NCBI RefSeq assembly: GCF_036186745.1
Contig: NZ_CP108086.1
Span: 4,030,001 to 4,094,000, forward strand
Direction: 5' to 3'
Length of the DNA stretch: 64,000 nucleotides
Origin: Microbispora hainanensis
GTDB lineage: Bacteria > Actinomycetota > Actinomycetes > Streptosporangiales > Streptosporangiaceae
This document shows positions 17,599 through 28,517 of this stretch, in pieces; the first letter of the stretch is position 1, and every line of letters starts with the position of its first letter. The notes under the pieces were generated by a model. It did no database searches, had not been told where the DNA came from, and saw only the letters and a program-made list of their open reading frames with translations. The position numbers and the translations under genes are program-made.

Positions 17599-17760
17599 CT
17601 AGTTCGTGACGAAAGTCGGCCGCGGGACCCGGACGCAGCCACTGGAGCCCGTCGGCGGCGAAGCCGTGGACAGCACGAGGGGACGGCCGTCCCCGATCTC
17701 GCGATAGGCGAGCTCCGCCCCGTCACGACCGGGGAACAGGCGTACGGGCGGGTCGGTCAT
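17599..17760 (-). pseudogene. Truncated, frameshifted alpha/beta-hydrolase fragment
   Basis: A 53-codon frame starts with a typical alpha/beta-hydrolase N terminus (RDGAELAYREIGDGRPLVL) and then loses homology. In the +2 frame the sequence resumes as VHGFAADGLQWLRPGPAAD, restoring the HGF oxyanion motif and the expected continuation. A small indel near 17672 therefore broke the gene. The rest of the hydrolase (some 200 codons) is missing, because the large ThuA-domain gene and its promoter begin immediately beyond. The fragment starts 20 bp after the E1-alpha stop codon, so it was once the next gene in that operon. Confidence 0.65.
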
Positions 17761-17780
17761 GTCAGCGCCCCCTGCGGTTC

Positions 17781-18866
17781 TCAGGCGCCGGGCTCCTCGA
17801 AGCGGTCGAGGTAGGCGGCGTACCAGGCGCGCTCCTCCTCGACCAGCGCGTGCCGGTCGGAGTAGACGTGCTCGAAGATGGCGTCCACCGGCGGATCCGG
17901 CATGGAGATGACCCCGTCGCGCAGTTCGAGCGCCAGGCGGTCGCCCTCCTCGTCGACCTCGGCGAAGAACGCCTCGTCGGCCATGCCCTCCCGCAGCAGG
18001 TAGGCCCGCATGCGCGCGATCGGGTCCTTCCGCCGCCACTCCTCCACCTCCTCGGCCGGCCGATAACGGCCCGGGTCGTCGGAGGTGGTGTGCGGGCCCA
18101 TCCGATAGGTGTGCGCCTCGATGAGGAACGGCCCGCCCCCGGAGCGTACGTGCCGCAGGGCGGCCCTCGTCACGGCGAGGCAGGCCAGCACGTCGTTGCC
18201 GTCCACTCGTACGCCGGGGAAGCCGTAGCCCCGCGCGCGCTGGTAGATCGGCGCCTTGCTCTGCCGGCCGACCGGGTGGGAGATGGCCCACTGGTTGTTC
18301 TGGCAGAAGAACACCACCGGCGCGTCGAACACGGCCGCGAAGTTGAACGCCTCGCTGACGTCCCCCTCGCTCGCCGCGCCGTCGCCGAAGTAGGCCACGA
18401 CGGCCGAGTCGTCGCCGTCCCTGCGCACCCCCATGGCGTATCCCACGGCGTGCAGGGTCTGCGCGCCGAGGACGATCGTGTAGAGGTGGAAGCGGGTCTC
18501 CCGGGGGTTCCAGCCGCCGTTCGTCGTGCCGCGCAGCATGCCCATGAGGTCGAGAGGGGGGATGCCCCGGCACCAGGCGACGCCGTGCTCCCGATAGGAG
18601 GGGAACACGTGGTCGTCCGGGGCGAGCGCCCGGCCCGACCCGATCTGGGCGGCCTCCTGCCCCAGACAGGGGATCCACATTCCCAGCTCGCCGAGGCGCT
18701 GGAGAGCGAAGGCCTCCCGGTCGATCCGGCGTACGAGGGCCATGTCGCGGTACAGCCCCCGATACTGGCTTTTCGACAGGTCCAGGTCATACTCGGGGTG
18801 CGCGACACGCTCGCCTTCGGGCGTGAGCAGCTGGACCAGATCTTCGGTCTCGTCCTGGCGCCGCAC
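17781..18866 (-). CDS. Pyruvate/2-oxo acid dehydrogenase E1 component, alpha subunit
   Basis: A 361-residue thiamine-diphosphate enzyme subunit. The ThDP/Mg motif GDGAASEGD...NN is present (about 160-190), along with the conserved GQEAAQIGSG near the N terminus and the serine-containing phosphorylation-loop-like TYRMGPHTTSDDP. E1-alpha forms an alpha2-beta2 tetramer that decarboxylates pyruvate or a branched-chain 2-oxo acid for transfer to the E2 lipoyl domain. The GTG start at 18866 is preceded by GAGGAG five bases upstream; longer in-frame starts lack such a site. The partner beta subunit and E2, usually adjacent, are absent here. The next gene downstream is a broken hydrolase. It may therefore pair with subunits encoded elsewhere or be a relic. 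Substrate specificity cannot be read from the sequence. Confidence 0.88.
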   Translation of the reverse strand: MRRQDETEDLVQLLTPEGERVAHPEYDLDLSKSQYRGLYRDMALVRRIDREAFALQRLGELGMWIPCLGQEAAQIGSGRALAPDDHVFPSYREHGVAWCRGIPPLDLMGMLRGTTNGGWNPRETRFHLYTIVLGAQTLHAVGYAMGVRRDGDDSAVVAYFGDGAASEGDVSEAFNFAAVFDAPVVFFCQNNQWAISHPVGRQSKAPIYQRARGYGFPGVRVDGNDVLACLAVTRAALRHVRSGGGPFLIEAHTYRMGPHTTSDDPGRYRPAEEVEEWRRKDPIARMRAYLLREGMADEAFFAEVDEEGDRLALELRDGVISMPDPPVDAIFEHVYSDRHALVEEERAWYAAYLDRFEEPGA

Positions 18867-19041
18867 GTCGTCTCCTCTCTGACAGCGGTGACCGCTGCGC
18901 GGCGCCTCCGACCCCTCCCCATCGACGGGTCCGTCCGCACCGTGCGCAGCCAATCATTGCGGTTGTCAGGTGCAAGGGTTCACACGACGTGCCCGCCATG
19001 CCGATGAGCTGCGGTTTTGTGTGACCACCTTGAGACGGGGG

Positions 19042-19653
19042 TCAGCCGGTCGCGTCGGCGGGGCGCAGGCCCGCGAAGACGATCGCGAGCGTACGGGCCC
19101 GCAGATCGGGCTCCCACGGCGTGTGCAGGGACGCCTGGCACACGCCGACGAGCAGGGCCATGATCTCCGGCACCCGTACGTCGGGCCGTACGGCACCGGC
19201 CTGCTGGGCCTTGCCGACGAGCACCTCGACGGCCTCGCGCAGCGCGAGCACGGGCTTGGCGACGGTGACCGGGATGCCGGCCTGGGCGAGCAGGTCGACG
19301 ACGGTCTTCTGCTCCGCGGCCTGCTCGACCGTGCGGGTGAAGAAGGCGAAGAAGGCGGTGGCGGGATCGCCCTCGGCCGCGAGCGCCCGGGCCTCGTCGG
19401 CCAGCCTGACCGCGACCGCGTGCATGATCGCCTTGAGCAGGGACTCCTTGGTGGGGAAGTGCCGGAAGACGGTCCCGATGCCGACTCCGGCCTTCTGGGC
19501 GATCTCCTCGGTCGAGGCGGAGGGGCCCTTGGCGGCGAAGACGGTCTCCGCGGCCTCCAGGATGCGGGTACGGTTGCGCTGGGCGTCGGCGCGCAGTGTC
19601 CTGGCCGGCGTTCCGGAGGCGTCCTGCTCGGGAACGCGCTGGTCCTTCGGCAT
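19042..19653 (-). CDS. TetR-family transcriptional regulator
   Basis: A 203-residue regulator with an N-terminal TetR helix-turn-helix (RILEAAETVFAAKG, then STEEIAQKAGVGIGTVFRHF, about 30-66) and a helical ligand-binding domain. The LARTLR-like N-terminal arm (TPARTLRADAQRNR) is typical of actinobacterial TetR proteins that follow the DNA backbone. It is divergent from clpC with 106 bp between the starts, so it could control clpC, itself, or the E1-alpha unit that follows on the same strand 175 bp downstream. No strong palindrome identifying its operator was found. The ligand is unknown. Confidence 0.88.
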   Translation of the reverse strand: MPKDQRVPEQDASGTPARTLRADAQRNRTRILEAAETVFAAKGPSASTEEIAQKAGVGIGTVFRHFPTKESLLKAIMHAVAVRLADEARALAAEGDPATAFFAFFTRTVEQAAEQKTVVDLLAQAGIPVTVAKPVLALREAVEVLVGKAQQAGAVRPDVRVPEIMALLVGVCQASLHTPWEPDLRARTLAIVFAGLRPADATG

Positions 19654-19677
19654 CCCTCGGCTCTCCCCACGCCTCGA

Positions 19678-19707
19678 TTGACATCCGGATTCGCCGCTTC
19701 ATAGCCT
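19678..19707 (+). promoter_or_regulatory. Candidate sigma-70-type promoter for clpC
   Basis: TTGACA (19678-19683), an 18-bp spacer and TAGCCT (19702-19707) lie 53 bp upstream of the clpC ATG, within the tetR/clpC divergent region. This is the best-matching vegetative promoter seen in the window. No CIRCE or HAIR heat-shock box was recognised beside it. Confidence 0.5.
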
Positions 19708-19759
19708 GTAACCGAAGTGGAGACTCCGATTGTAGGTCACGCCGCAGCGAGGAGTGCTG

Positions 19760-22221
<2,462 letters not shown>

Positions 22222-22225
<4 letters not shown>

Positions 22226-22806
22226 CCGCCCAGCAGGCGTTCTGGATCGACGGCCGGTCCGACCGCGAGCGCGTCCGCTACAGCGGCGTCAGCCACTACT
22301 CGGAGCGCGTGTGGGAGAACATCGGTGAGTTCGAGGGGGTGTGGGGTGACATCGCCCCGGTCGCGTTCGCGTGCGCGGCCTGGCGGATCGCCACCCCGCC
22401 CCTGACCTCGCCAGGGTTCGTGCGCTGGCACCGGCGGATCCTGTCGGCCTCCTGCGACCGCAACACCTGGGACGGGTCGCTGACGGCGCACGTCACGATC
22501 GTCTCCCCGCCGCCGGCCGCGCTGACGGTGTCGCGCGACTGGTGGCGCGACCGCGGCTGGCGGGACTGGCCGGAGATCTTCGGCCAGTTCGTCGAGCCTG
22601 CCGAGCAGGACCTCGCGAAGGTCCCCTACCTGCGTCCGACCCTGGTCGTGGACGCCCCGGTGCCGCTGGACGACCTGCCTCCCGCGCCGGACGGGCCGGC
22701 TGATGATCTGGCCGAGACGGCCCACCGCGCGCTCGTGGTCCTCGTACGCGAGCTTAACGACCTGCTCGCCCCGGTCGTCACCCAACTGGAGCAGGGCCCC
22801 CGCTGA
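22222..22806 (+). CDS. Uncharacterised protein translationally coupled to clpC
   Basis: A 194-residue soluble protein that I do not recognise. Its ATG overlaps the clpC stop codon (ATGA), so the two are made from one message and probably in a fixed ratio. It is rich in Trp and aromatic residues ([31 protein letters not shown]), lacks a signal peptide or membrane helix, and ends with an amphipathic helix ([17 protein letters not shown]). Coupling to an unfoldase suggests an adaptor, a substrate or an inhibitor of ClpC, but nothing in the sequence proves it. Confidence 0.8.
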
Positions 22807-22861
22807 CCGGAGGGCGACAACTCTCTTCACCTCTTGACACTGGCCCTGCACGGCCTCAGTC

Positions 22862-22876
22862 TGTTGCGCATAGTGC
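22862..22876 (+). promoter_or_regulatory. TGTTGCG-type motif upstream of the formaldehyde dehydrogenase gene
   Basis: TGTTGCGCATAGTGC, followed by CTATG so that CATAG-TG-CTATG is also palindromic. The core closely matches a site upstream of the dimethylglycine oxidase gene (32739-32757) and two sites between purU and an iclR gene. It is a candidate IclR-family operator for this catabolic regulon. Confidence 0.55.
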
Positions 22877-22932
22877 TATGTGTTTCGTCTTGCACAACTA
22901 AAGCACGCTGACTGATCGAGGGAAAGAGAAAC

Positions 22933-24018
22933 ATGGCGCACGAAGTCCGCGGGGTCGTGGCGAGGGGCAAGGGACAGCCGGTCAGCCTGGAGACCATCGT
23001 CGTCCCCGACCCGGGTCCGGGTGAGGCGCTCGTGGCCGTGCAGGCCTGCGGGGTGTGCCACACCGACCTGCACTACCGCGAGGGCGGCATCAACGACGAC
23101 TTCCCGTTCCTCCTCGGGCACGAGGCGGCGGGCGTGGTCGAGGCCGTCGGCGAGGGCGTGACCGACGTCGCCCCCGGCGACTTCGTCATCCTCAACTGGC
23201 GTGCGGTGTGCGGGCAGTGCCGCGCCTGCCTGCGCGGGCGCCCGCAGTATTGCTTCGCCACCCACAACGCCACGCAGAAGATGACGCTGGCCGACGGCAC
23301 CCCGCTGTCCCCGGCGCTCGGCATCGGCGCGTTCGCCGACAAGACGCTCGTCGCGGCCGGTCAGTGCACGAAGGTCGACCCGAGCGCGTCGCCGGTCGCG
23401 GTCGGCCTGCTCGGCTGCGGGATCATGGCGGGCCTCGGCGCGGCCATCAACACGGGCGGCGTGACCCGCGGCGACTCGGTCGCCGTCATCGGCTGCGGCG
23501 GCGTGGGCGACGCGGCGGTCGCGGGTGCCCACCTGGCCGGCGCTACCACGATCATCGCGGTCGACGTGGACGACACCAAGCTCGAATGGGCCCGCCGTTT
23601 CGGCGCCACGCACACGGTCAACTCCCGGGAGACCGACCCGGTGGAGGCGATCCGCGAGCTGACCGGCGGGTTCGGCGCCGACGTCGTGATCGAGGCGGTG
23701 GGCCGCCCCGAGACGTACAAGCAGGCCTTCTACGCCCGCGACCTGGCCGGGACCGTCGTGCTGGTCGGCGTGCCGACGCCGGAGATGCGGCTCGAACTGC
23801 CGCTGCTCGACGTCTTCGGCCGCGGCGGCGCGCTCAAGTCCTCCTGGTACGGCGACTGCCTGCCCAGCCGTGACTTCCCCATGCTCGTCTCCCTCTACCA
23901 GCAGGGCAGGCTCGACCTGGACGCGTTCGTCACCGAGACGATCGCGCTCGAGGACGTCGAGGCGGCCTTCGAGAAGATGCACCACGGCGAGGTGCTGCGC
24001 TCCGTCGTGGTCCTGTGA
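22933..24018 (+). CDS. mscR: S-(hydroxymethyl)mycothiol (formaldehyde) dehydrogenase
   Basis: A 361-residue zinc-dependent medium-chain alcohol dehydrogenase. Catalytic zinc ligands lie in CGVCHTD and GHEAAG; the structural zinc site is C-x2-C-x2-C-x7-C ([15 protein letters not shown]); the NAD-binding motif is [10 protein letters not shown]. The pattern fits the mycothiol-dependent formaldehyde dehydrogenase/nitrosomycothiol reductase of actinobacteria. That enzyme oxidises the spontaneous formaldehyde-mycothiol adduct to S-formylmycothiol. It lies first in a unit with a Rieske demethylase and an FdhF-type protein, where demethylation releases formaldehyde, so detoxification is its likely job. 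A TGTTGCG motif sits 56 bp upstream. Other thiol-dependent aldehyde substrates are possible. Confidence 0.85.
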   Translation: MAHEVRGVVARGKGQPVSLETIVVPDPGPGEALVAVQACGVCHTDLHYREGGINDDFPFLLGHEAAGVVEAVGEGVTDVAPGDFVILNWRAVCGQCRACLRGRPQYCFATHNATQKMTLADGTPLSPALGIGAFADKTLVAAGQCTKVDPSASPVAVGLLGCGIMAGLGAAINTGGVTRGDSVAVIGCGGVGDAAVAGAHLAGATTIIAVDVDDTKLEWARRFGATHTVNSRETDPVEAIRELTGGFGADVVIEAVGRPETYKQAFYARDLAGTVVLVGVPTPEMRLELPLLDVFGRGGALKSSWYGDCLPSRDFPMLVSLYQQGRLDLDAFVTETIALEDVEAAFEKMHHGEVLRSVVVL

Positions 24019-24079
24019 CCGGCTTTCCCCTGATCATCTCGATCTCCGACGTGCGACGTACGACCTTCAGGAGCCACAA

Positions 24080-25225
24080 GTGAGCACCACGAGCCTGCCC
24101 CCCAGCCTGCCCCCCAGCCTGCCCCCCAGTCTGATGGCCACGCTGCCGGGCGAGCACTACACCGACCCCCAGGTCTTCGCGCAGGAGCAGAAGCGCATCT
24201 TCGAGTCGATGTGGTTCTGTGCGGTCCGGGCCGCCGACCTGCCCAAGCCCGGGGCGTTCAAGACCGTGCAGGTCGGCACCGAGAGCATCCTGATCACGCG
24301 GGCGCGGGACAACTCGATCCGCGCGTTCTACAACGTCTGCCGCCACCGCGGCGCCCGGATCTGCACCGAGGACTCCGGCGAGGTCAAGCGGGCCTTCCAG
24401 TGCCCCTACCACGCCTGGACGTACGACCTGGAGGGCAAGCTCATCGCCGCCCCCAACCTCACCAAGATGCCCGACCTCGACCGGGTCGAATACGGCCTCG
24501 TCAACGTCGCGGTGCGGGAGTGGCTGGGCTACGTGTGGGTCTGCCTGGCCGACGAGCCGCCCTCGTTCGAGGACACCGTGCTCGGCGAGGTGCGCACCCG
24601 CCTCGGCGACGTGGCCTCGCTCGACAACTACGACGTGGCCAACCTCGCGCTGGGCCGCCGGATCACGTACGACGTGAAGGCGAACTGGAAGCTCATCGTC
24701 GAGAACTTCATGGAGTGCTACCACTGCGCGACGATCCACCCCGAGCTGACCGAGGTGCTGCCGGAGTTCGCCGACGGCTACGCGGCGCAGTATTACGTGG
24801 GCCACGGCGCGCTGTTCGGCGAGGGCATCCAGGGGTTCACGGTCGACGGCTCCGAGGGGCTCGACCGCATCCCGACGATCAGCGAGGATCAGGACAGGCG
24901 CTACTACGCCATCACGATCAAGCCGCAGGTGTTCGTCAACATGGTGCCCGACCACGTGATCATCCACCGGATGTTCCCGCTCGCCGTCGACCGTACGGTC
25001 GTGGAGTGCGACTGGCTCTACCTGCCGGAGGTCGTGGCCTCGGGCAAGGACATCAGCCGGTCGGTGGAGCTGTTCCACCGGGTCAACGAGCAGGACTTCG
25101 ACGCCTGCGAGCGCACCCAGCCGTCGATGAGCTCCCGCACGTACGCCAAGGGCGGCGTGCTGGTGCCGAGCGAGCACCACATCGGCCTGTTCCATGATTG
25201 GGTGCGTGGCAAGCTCGGCGAGTGA
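24080..25225 (+). CDS. Rieske non-haem iron oxygenase, probable glycine betaine demethylase
   Basis: A 381-residue oxygenase subunit. Rieske [2Fe-2S] ligands are Cys87/His89 (NVCRHRG) and Cys108/His111 (CPYHAW); the mononuclear iron site is in ENFMECYHCATIHPEL. The overall sequence resembles GbcA/stachydrine-demethylase-type enzymes that remove a methyl group from quaternary amines as formaldehyde. The GTG start follows CAGGAG; the first residues include a threefold LPPS repeat encoded by a perfect 12-bp array (24095-24130). The neighbouring dimethylglycine and sarcosine oxidases make betaine the best substrate guess. No ferredoxin reductase (GbcB-like) gene is adjacent, so electrons must come from a protein encoded elsewhere. 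Choline- or carnitine-type substrates cannot be excluded. Confidence 0.82.
   Translation: MSTTSLPPSLPPSLPPSLMATLPGEHYTDPQVFAQEQKRIFESMWFCAVRAADLPKPGAFKTVQVGTESILITRARDNSIRAFYNVCRHRGARICTEDSGEVKRAFQCPYHAWTYDLEGKLIAAPNLTKMPDLDRVEYGLVNVAVREWLGYVWVCLADEPPSFEDTVLGEVRTRLGDVASLDNYDVANLALGRRITYDVKANWKLIVENFMECYHCATIHPELTEVLPEFADGYAAQYYVGHGALFGEGIQGFTVDGSEGLDRIPTISEDQDRRYYAITIKPQVFVNMVPDHVIIHRMFPLAVDRTVVECDWLYLPEVVASGKDISRSVELFHRVNEQDFDACERTQPSMSSRTYAKGGVLVPSEHHIGLFHDWVRGKLGE
24095..24130. repeat. 12-bp tandem repeat encoding LPPS x3
   Basis: Three perfect CTGCCCCCCAGC units form part of the N-terminal coding sequence of the Rieske oxygenase. Confidence 0.9.
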
Positions 25226-25243
25226 GTTCGAAGGAGACGCGGC

Positions 25244-27541
25244 GTGACACGTAAGGCCCCCCGGGATGACGTCGGAGATGAGCGCCTGGAGATCGGCGCG
25301 CCCAAGACCTGGGCGGGAGGTGTCCCGGCGGTCGGTCACGCGCTCGGCACCGCCTATCGGCAGATGGGCGCGGGACGGACGGTGCTGACCCTGCTGCGGG
25401 TCAACCAGAAGTCCGGCTTCGACTGCCCGGGATGCGCATGGCCCGAGGGCGACGGTCACCGCAGTCCCGCCGAGTTCTGCGAGAACGGCGCGAAGGCGGT
25501 GGCCGAGGAGGCGACGCTCCGCAGGGTCACCCGCGACTTCTTCGCCGAGCATCCGGTGGACGAGCTGGCCCGGCGCAGCGACTACTGGCTGGGCCAGCAG
25601 GGCCGGCTCACCGAGCCGATGTACAAGCCGGCCGGCTCGGACCACTACGAGCCGATCTCGTGGGAGGACGCGTTCGGCGTCGTCGCGCGCGAGCTGCGCG
25701 CGCTCGACCACCCGAACCAGGCCGTCTTCTACACCTCCGGCCGCACCTCCAACGAGGCCGCGTTCGCCTACCAGCTCCTCGTCCGCCGGTTCGGCACCAA
25801 CAACCTGCCCGACTGCTCCAACATGTGCCACGAGTCGAGCGGCTCGGCGCTGACCGAGACGCTCGGCATCGGCAAGGGCACGGTGCTGCTGGAAGACCTG
25901 CACCGGGCCGACCTGATCTTCGTGGTCGGCCAGAACCCGGGCACCAACCATCCGCGCATGCTGACCGCGCTTGAGCGGGCGAAGCGGGGCGGCGCGCGGA
26001 TCGTGGCGGTCAACCCGCTGCCGGAGGCCGGGCTGCTGCGGTTCCGGAACCCGCAGCGGCCCTCCGGCGTCGTCGGCGCCGGGACGGCGCTGTCCGACCG
26101 GTTCCTGCAGATCCGTCTCGGCGGCGACCTGGCGCTGTTCCAGGCGCTGTCGCTGCTCCTGCTGGAGGCCGAGGACGCCGCGCCCGGCACGGTGGTGGAC
26201 CGCGCGTTCGTCGAGGCGCACACGCACGGGTTCGACGCCTGGGAGAAGCACGTACGCGGCCTCGATTGGGACGAGGTGCTGGAGGCGACCGGGCTCACCC
26301 GCGCCGAGATCGAGGAGACGGCCCGCGACGTGCTGGCCGCCAAGTCGGTCGTGGTCTGCTGGGCGATGGGCCTCACCCAGCACCGCAAGTCGGTCCCGAC
26401 GATCAGGGAGATCGTCAACTTCCTGCTGCTGCGCGGCAACGTGGGACGGCCCGGCGCGGGGGTGTGTCCCGTACGCGGGCACTCCAACGTGCAGGGCGAC
26501 CGGACGATGGGCATCTACGAGAAGCCCAAGCCGGAGTTCCTCGACGCGTTGGAGAAGGAGTTCGGCTTCCCGCCGCCGCGTCAGCACGGCCACGACACCG
26601 TGGAGGCGATCCGTGCCATGCGCGACGGCGACGCGAAGGTGTTCTTCGCGATGGGCGGCAACTTCGTCTCGGCGACGCCGGACACCGCCGCGACCGAGGC
26701 GGCCCTGCGCAGTTGCCGGCTCACCGTGCAGGTGTCGACCAAGCTGAACCGGTCGCACGCCGTGTGCGGCGAGCAGGCGCTCATCCTGCCCACGCTCGGC
26801 CGCACCGAGCGGGACGTACAGGCCGGCGGCGAGCAGTTCGTCACGGTCGAAGACTCGATGGGCGCCGTGCACGCCTCGCGCGGGCGGCTGAGCCCCGCGT
26901 CCGACGCGCTGCTGTCCGAGGTGGCCATCGTGTGCCGGCTGGCCCGTGAGCTGCTCGGCGACGACCCCCACGTGCCGTGGGCCGAGTTCGAGGCGGACTA
27001 CGACGCGATCAGGGAGCGCATCGAGCGGGTGGTGCCGGGGTTCGGCGACTTCAACGCGAGGGCGCGCACGCCGGGCGGCTTCCTCCTGCCGAACGCGCCG
27101 CGCGACGAGCGCCGCTTCCCCACGGCCACGGGGAAGGCGAACTTCACGGTCAACCCGCTGGAGGTGCTGCGGGTGCCCCCGGGCCGCCTCCTGCTGCAGA
27201 CCGTGCGCAGCCACGACCAGTACAACACCACGATCTACGGGCTGAACGACCGCTATCGCGGCGTCCACAACGGGCGGCGGGTCGTGTTCGTCCACGCCGA
27301 CGACCTGGCCGAGCGTGGTCTCGCCGACGGCGACATGATCGACCTGATCAGCGAGTGGCCGGACGGCGAGCGCGTGGCCGAGGGCTTCCGGGCCGTCGCC
27401 TATCCGACGGCGCGGGGCTGCTGCGCGGCCTACTTCCCGGAGACCAACGTGCTGGTGCCCCTGGACTCGGTGGCCGAGACGTCGAACACGCCCACGTCCA
27501 AGAGCGTCGTCGTACGGCTGCGGCGCGCGGCCGGGTCGTAA
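25244..27541 (+). CDS. FdhF/YdeP-type molybdopterin oxidoreductase
   Basis: A 765-residue molybdoenzyme-like protein of the FdhF/YdeP group. A short cysteine motif DCPGCAW (Cys61, Cys64) near the N terminus is part of a cluster or metal site that differs from the four-Cys motif of classical formate dehydrogenases. Further signatures are CSNMCHESSGSALTETLG, GQNPGTNHPRM, a GNVGRPGAGVCPVRGHSNVQG loop and a molybdopterin-dinucleotide C-terminal domain. A GTG start lies seven bases after AAGGAG and 18 bp after the Rieske stop. By position it could oxidise formate formed after the formaldehyde dehydrogenase, feeding electrons to the pool. No beta/gamma subunit is present, and biochemical roles in this group are poorly defined. 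Confidence 0.82.
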   Translation: MTRKAPRDDVGDERLEIGAPKTWAGGVPAVGHALGTAYRQMGAGRTVLTLLRVNQKSGFDCPGCAWPEGDGHRSPAEFCENGAKAVAEEATLRRVTRDFFAEHPVDELARRSDYWLGQQGRLTEPMYKPAGSDHYEPISWEDAFGVVARELRALDHPNQAVFYTSGRTSNEAAFAYQLLVRRFGTNNLPDCSNMCHESSGSALTETLGIGKGTVLLEDLHRADLIFVVGQNPGTNHPRMLTALERAKRGGARIVAVNPLPEAGLLRFRNPQRPSGVVGAGTALSDRFLQIRLGGDLALFQALSLLLLEAEDAAPGTVVDRAFVEAHTHGFDAWEKHVRGLDWDEVLEATGLTRAEIEETARDVLAAKSVVVCWAMGLTQHRKSVPTIREIVNFLLLRGNVGRPGAGVCPVRGHSNVQGDRTMGIYEKPKPEFLDALEKEFGFPPPRQHGHDTVEAIRAMRDGDAKVFFAMGGNFVSATPDTAATEAALRSCRLTVQVSTKLNRSHAVCGEQALILPTLGRTERDVQAGGEQFVTVEDSMGAVHASRGRLSPASDALLSEVAIVCRLARELLGDDPHVPWAEFEADYDAIRERIERVVPGFGDFNARARTPGGFLLPNAPRDERRFPTATGKANFTVNPLEVLRVPPGRLLLQTVRSHDQYNTTIYGLNDRYRGVHNGRRVVFVHADDLAERGLADGDMIDLISEWPDGERVAEGFRAVAYPTARGCCAAYFPETNVLVPLDSVAETSNTPTSKSVVVRLRRAAGS

Positions 27542-27548
27542 GGAAGGG

Positions 27549-28334
27549 CTAGGCGCCGAGGCGGTGACTGATCTCCTCGGCGCCCTGGACGAGGACGGGG
27601 GCCAGCTCCCGCATGCGGCTCTCGCTGAACCGGTAGGCGGGCCCCGACGCGCTCACCGCCGCCACGACCTCTCCGCCGAAGGAGCGTACGGGGGCGGCGA
27701 GCGCGTTCAGGCCCACTTCGAGCTCTTCCACCGTGAGCGCGTAGCCGCGCTCGCGCACCGTCGCCAGCTCCCGCTCCAGGTCATCCGCCGAGGTCACCGT
27801 GTTGGGCGTGTAGCGCTGGAGGCCCGCGGCACGCAGCAGGTCGTCGCGGCGCTGCCGGTCCACGTACGCCAGCAGGACCTTGCCGCTCGACGTCGCGTGC
27901 AGGGGCGTGAGCTGACCCACCCAGTTGTAGGCGGTGACGGCGGAGGGGCCGCGCACCTGGTCGAGGTTGACCGCGTAGTGCGAGCGCAGGACGGCGATGT
28001 TCACGGTCTCGCCGATCTCCTCCGCCAGGCGCTGGCAGACGGGCCTGCTCTGCTGGGTGACGTCCAATCGCATGGAGACGTTGCCGGCGAGGCGGACGAG
28101 CCCGAAGCCGAGGCGATACTTGCCGCGGTCTTCGGTCTGCTCCACGAGCCCGCGCGCCTCCAGGGCGCCCAGCAGGCGGAACGCGGTCGACTTGTGGACC
28201 TCGATCTCGGCCGCGATCTCGGTGACCCCGGCCTCCCCGCGGGCGGCGAGGATCTCCATGATGCTGATCGCCCGGTCCACGGACTGCACGCCGCCGCCGC
28301 TGGCCTCGGTCCTGCCGGAAGCGTCGTTGTCCAT
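27549..28334 (-). CDS. IclR-family transcriptional regulator (1)
   Basis: A 261-residue regulator: an N-terminal winged helix (VQSVDRAISIMEIL, TEIAAEIEVHKSTAFRLLGAL) followed by the IclR effector domain (GQLTPLHATSSGKVLLAY, ERGYALTVEELEVGLNALAAPV). It is convergent with the FdhF-type gene, with 7 bp between stop codons. A 16-bp perfect palindrome and two related half-sites lie 43-106 bp upstream. It is about half identical by eye to the second IclR regulator of this locus, so the two may share or compete for control of betaine catabolism. The ATG at 28334 lacks a close ribosome-binding site, so a leaderless transcript or a start 31 codons upstream is possible. Confidence 0.85.
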   Translation of the reverse strand: MDNDASGRTEASGGGVQSVDRAISIMEILAARGEAGVTEIAAEIEVHKSTAFRLLGALEARGLVEQTEDRGKYRLGFGLVRLAGNVSMRLDVTQQSRPVCQRLAEEIGETVNIAVLRSHYAVNLDQVRGPSAVTAYNWVGQLTPLHATSSGKVLLAYVDRQRRDDLLRAAGLQRYTPNTVTSADDLERELATVRERGYALTVEELEVGLNALAAPVRSFGGEVVAAVSASGPAYRFSESRMRELAPVLVQGAEEISHRLGA

Positions 28335-28376
28335 ATCGGGACTGTAGCGTTCCTTGTCCTGGATCAACGCCCTGAA

Positions 28377-28440
28377 TCCACCGATCGGTGGAGCCGCTCC
28401 ACCGCGTGGATGAGCCGCCGATTCCACCGCCGGCTCGGAA
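28377..28440. promoter_or_regulatory. Palindrome cluster upstream of iclR (1)
   Basis: TCCACCGATCGGTGGA (28377-28392) is a perfect palindrome. TCCACCGCGTGGA (28398-28410) and TCCACCGC (28433-28440) repeat the half-site. The sites lie between iclR and the divergent small membrane protein gene, and are probable autoregulatory operators. Confidence 0.6.
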
Positions 28441-28517
28441 GATCGGGCGATCCGTACGGAGTGCCTCCGTTGCGACGCTGATTCCCGTCGGAGAACGAGA
28501 AGACGGAGGCGTACGGA

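Noticed and set aside
19654-19759. CIRCE or HAIR heat-shock operator before clpC
   Set aside because: Neither the TTAGCACTC/GAGTGCTAA dyad nor the CTTGAGT/ACTCAAG dyad was found; only a vegetative-type promoter was seen.
23930-27295. Long antisense frame across the Rieske and FdhF-type genes
   Set aside because: Same GC-bias artefact; both genes on the plus strand have intact family motifs.
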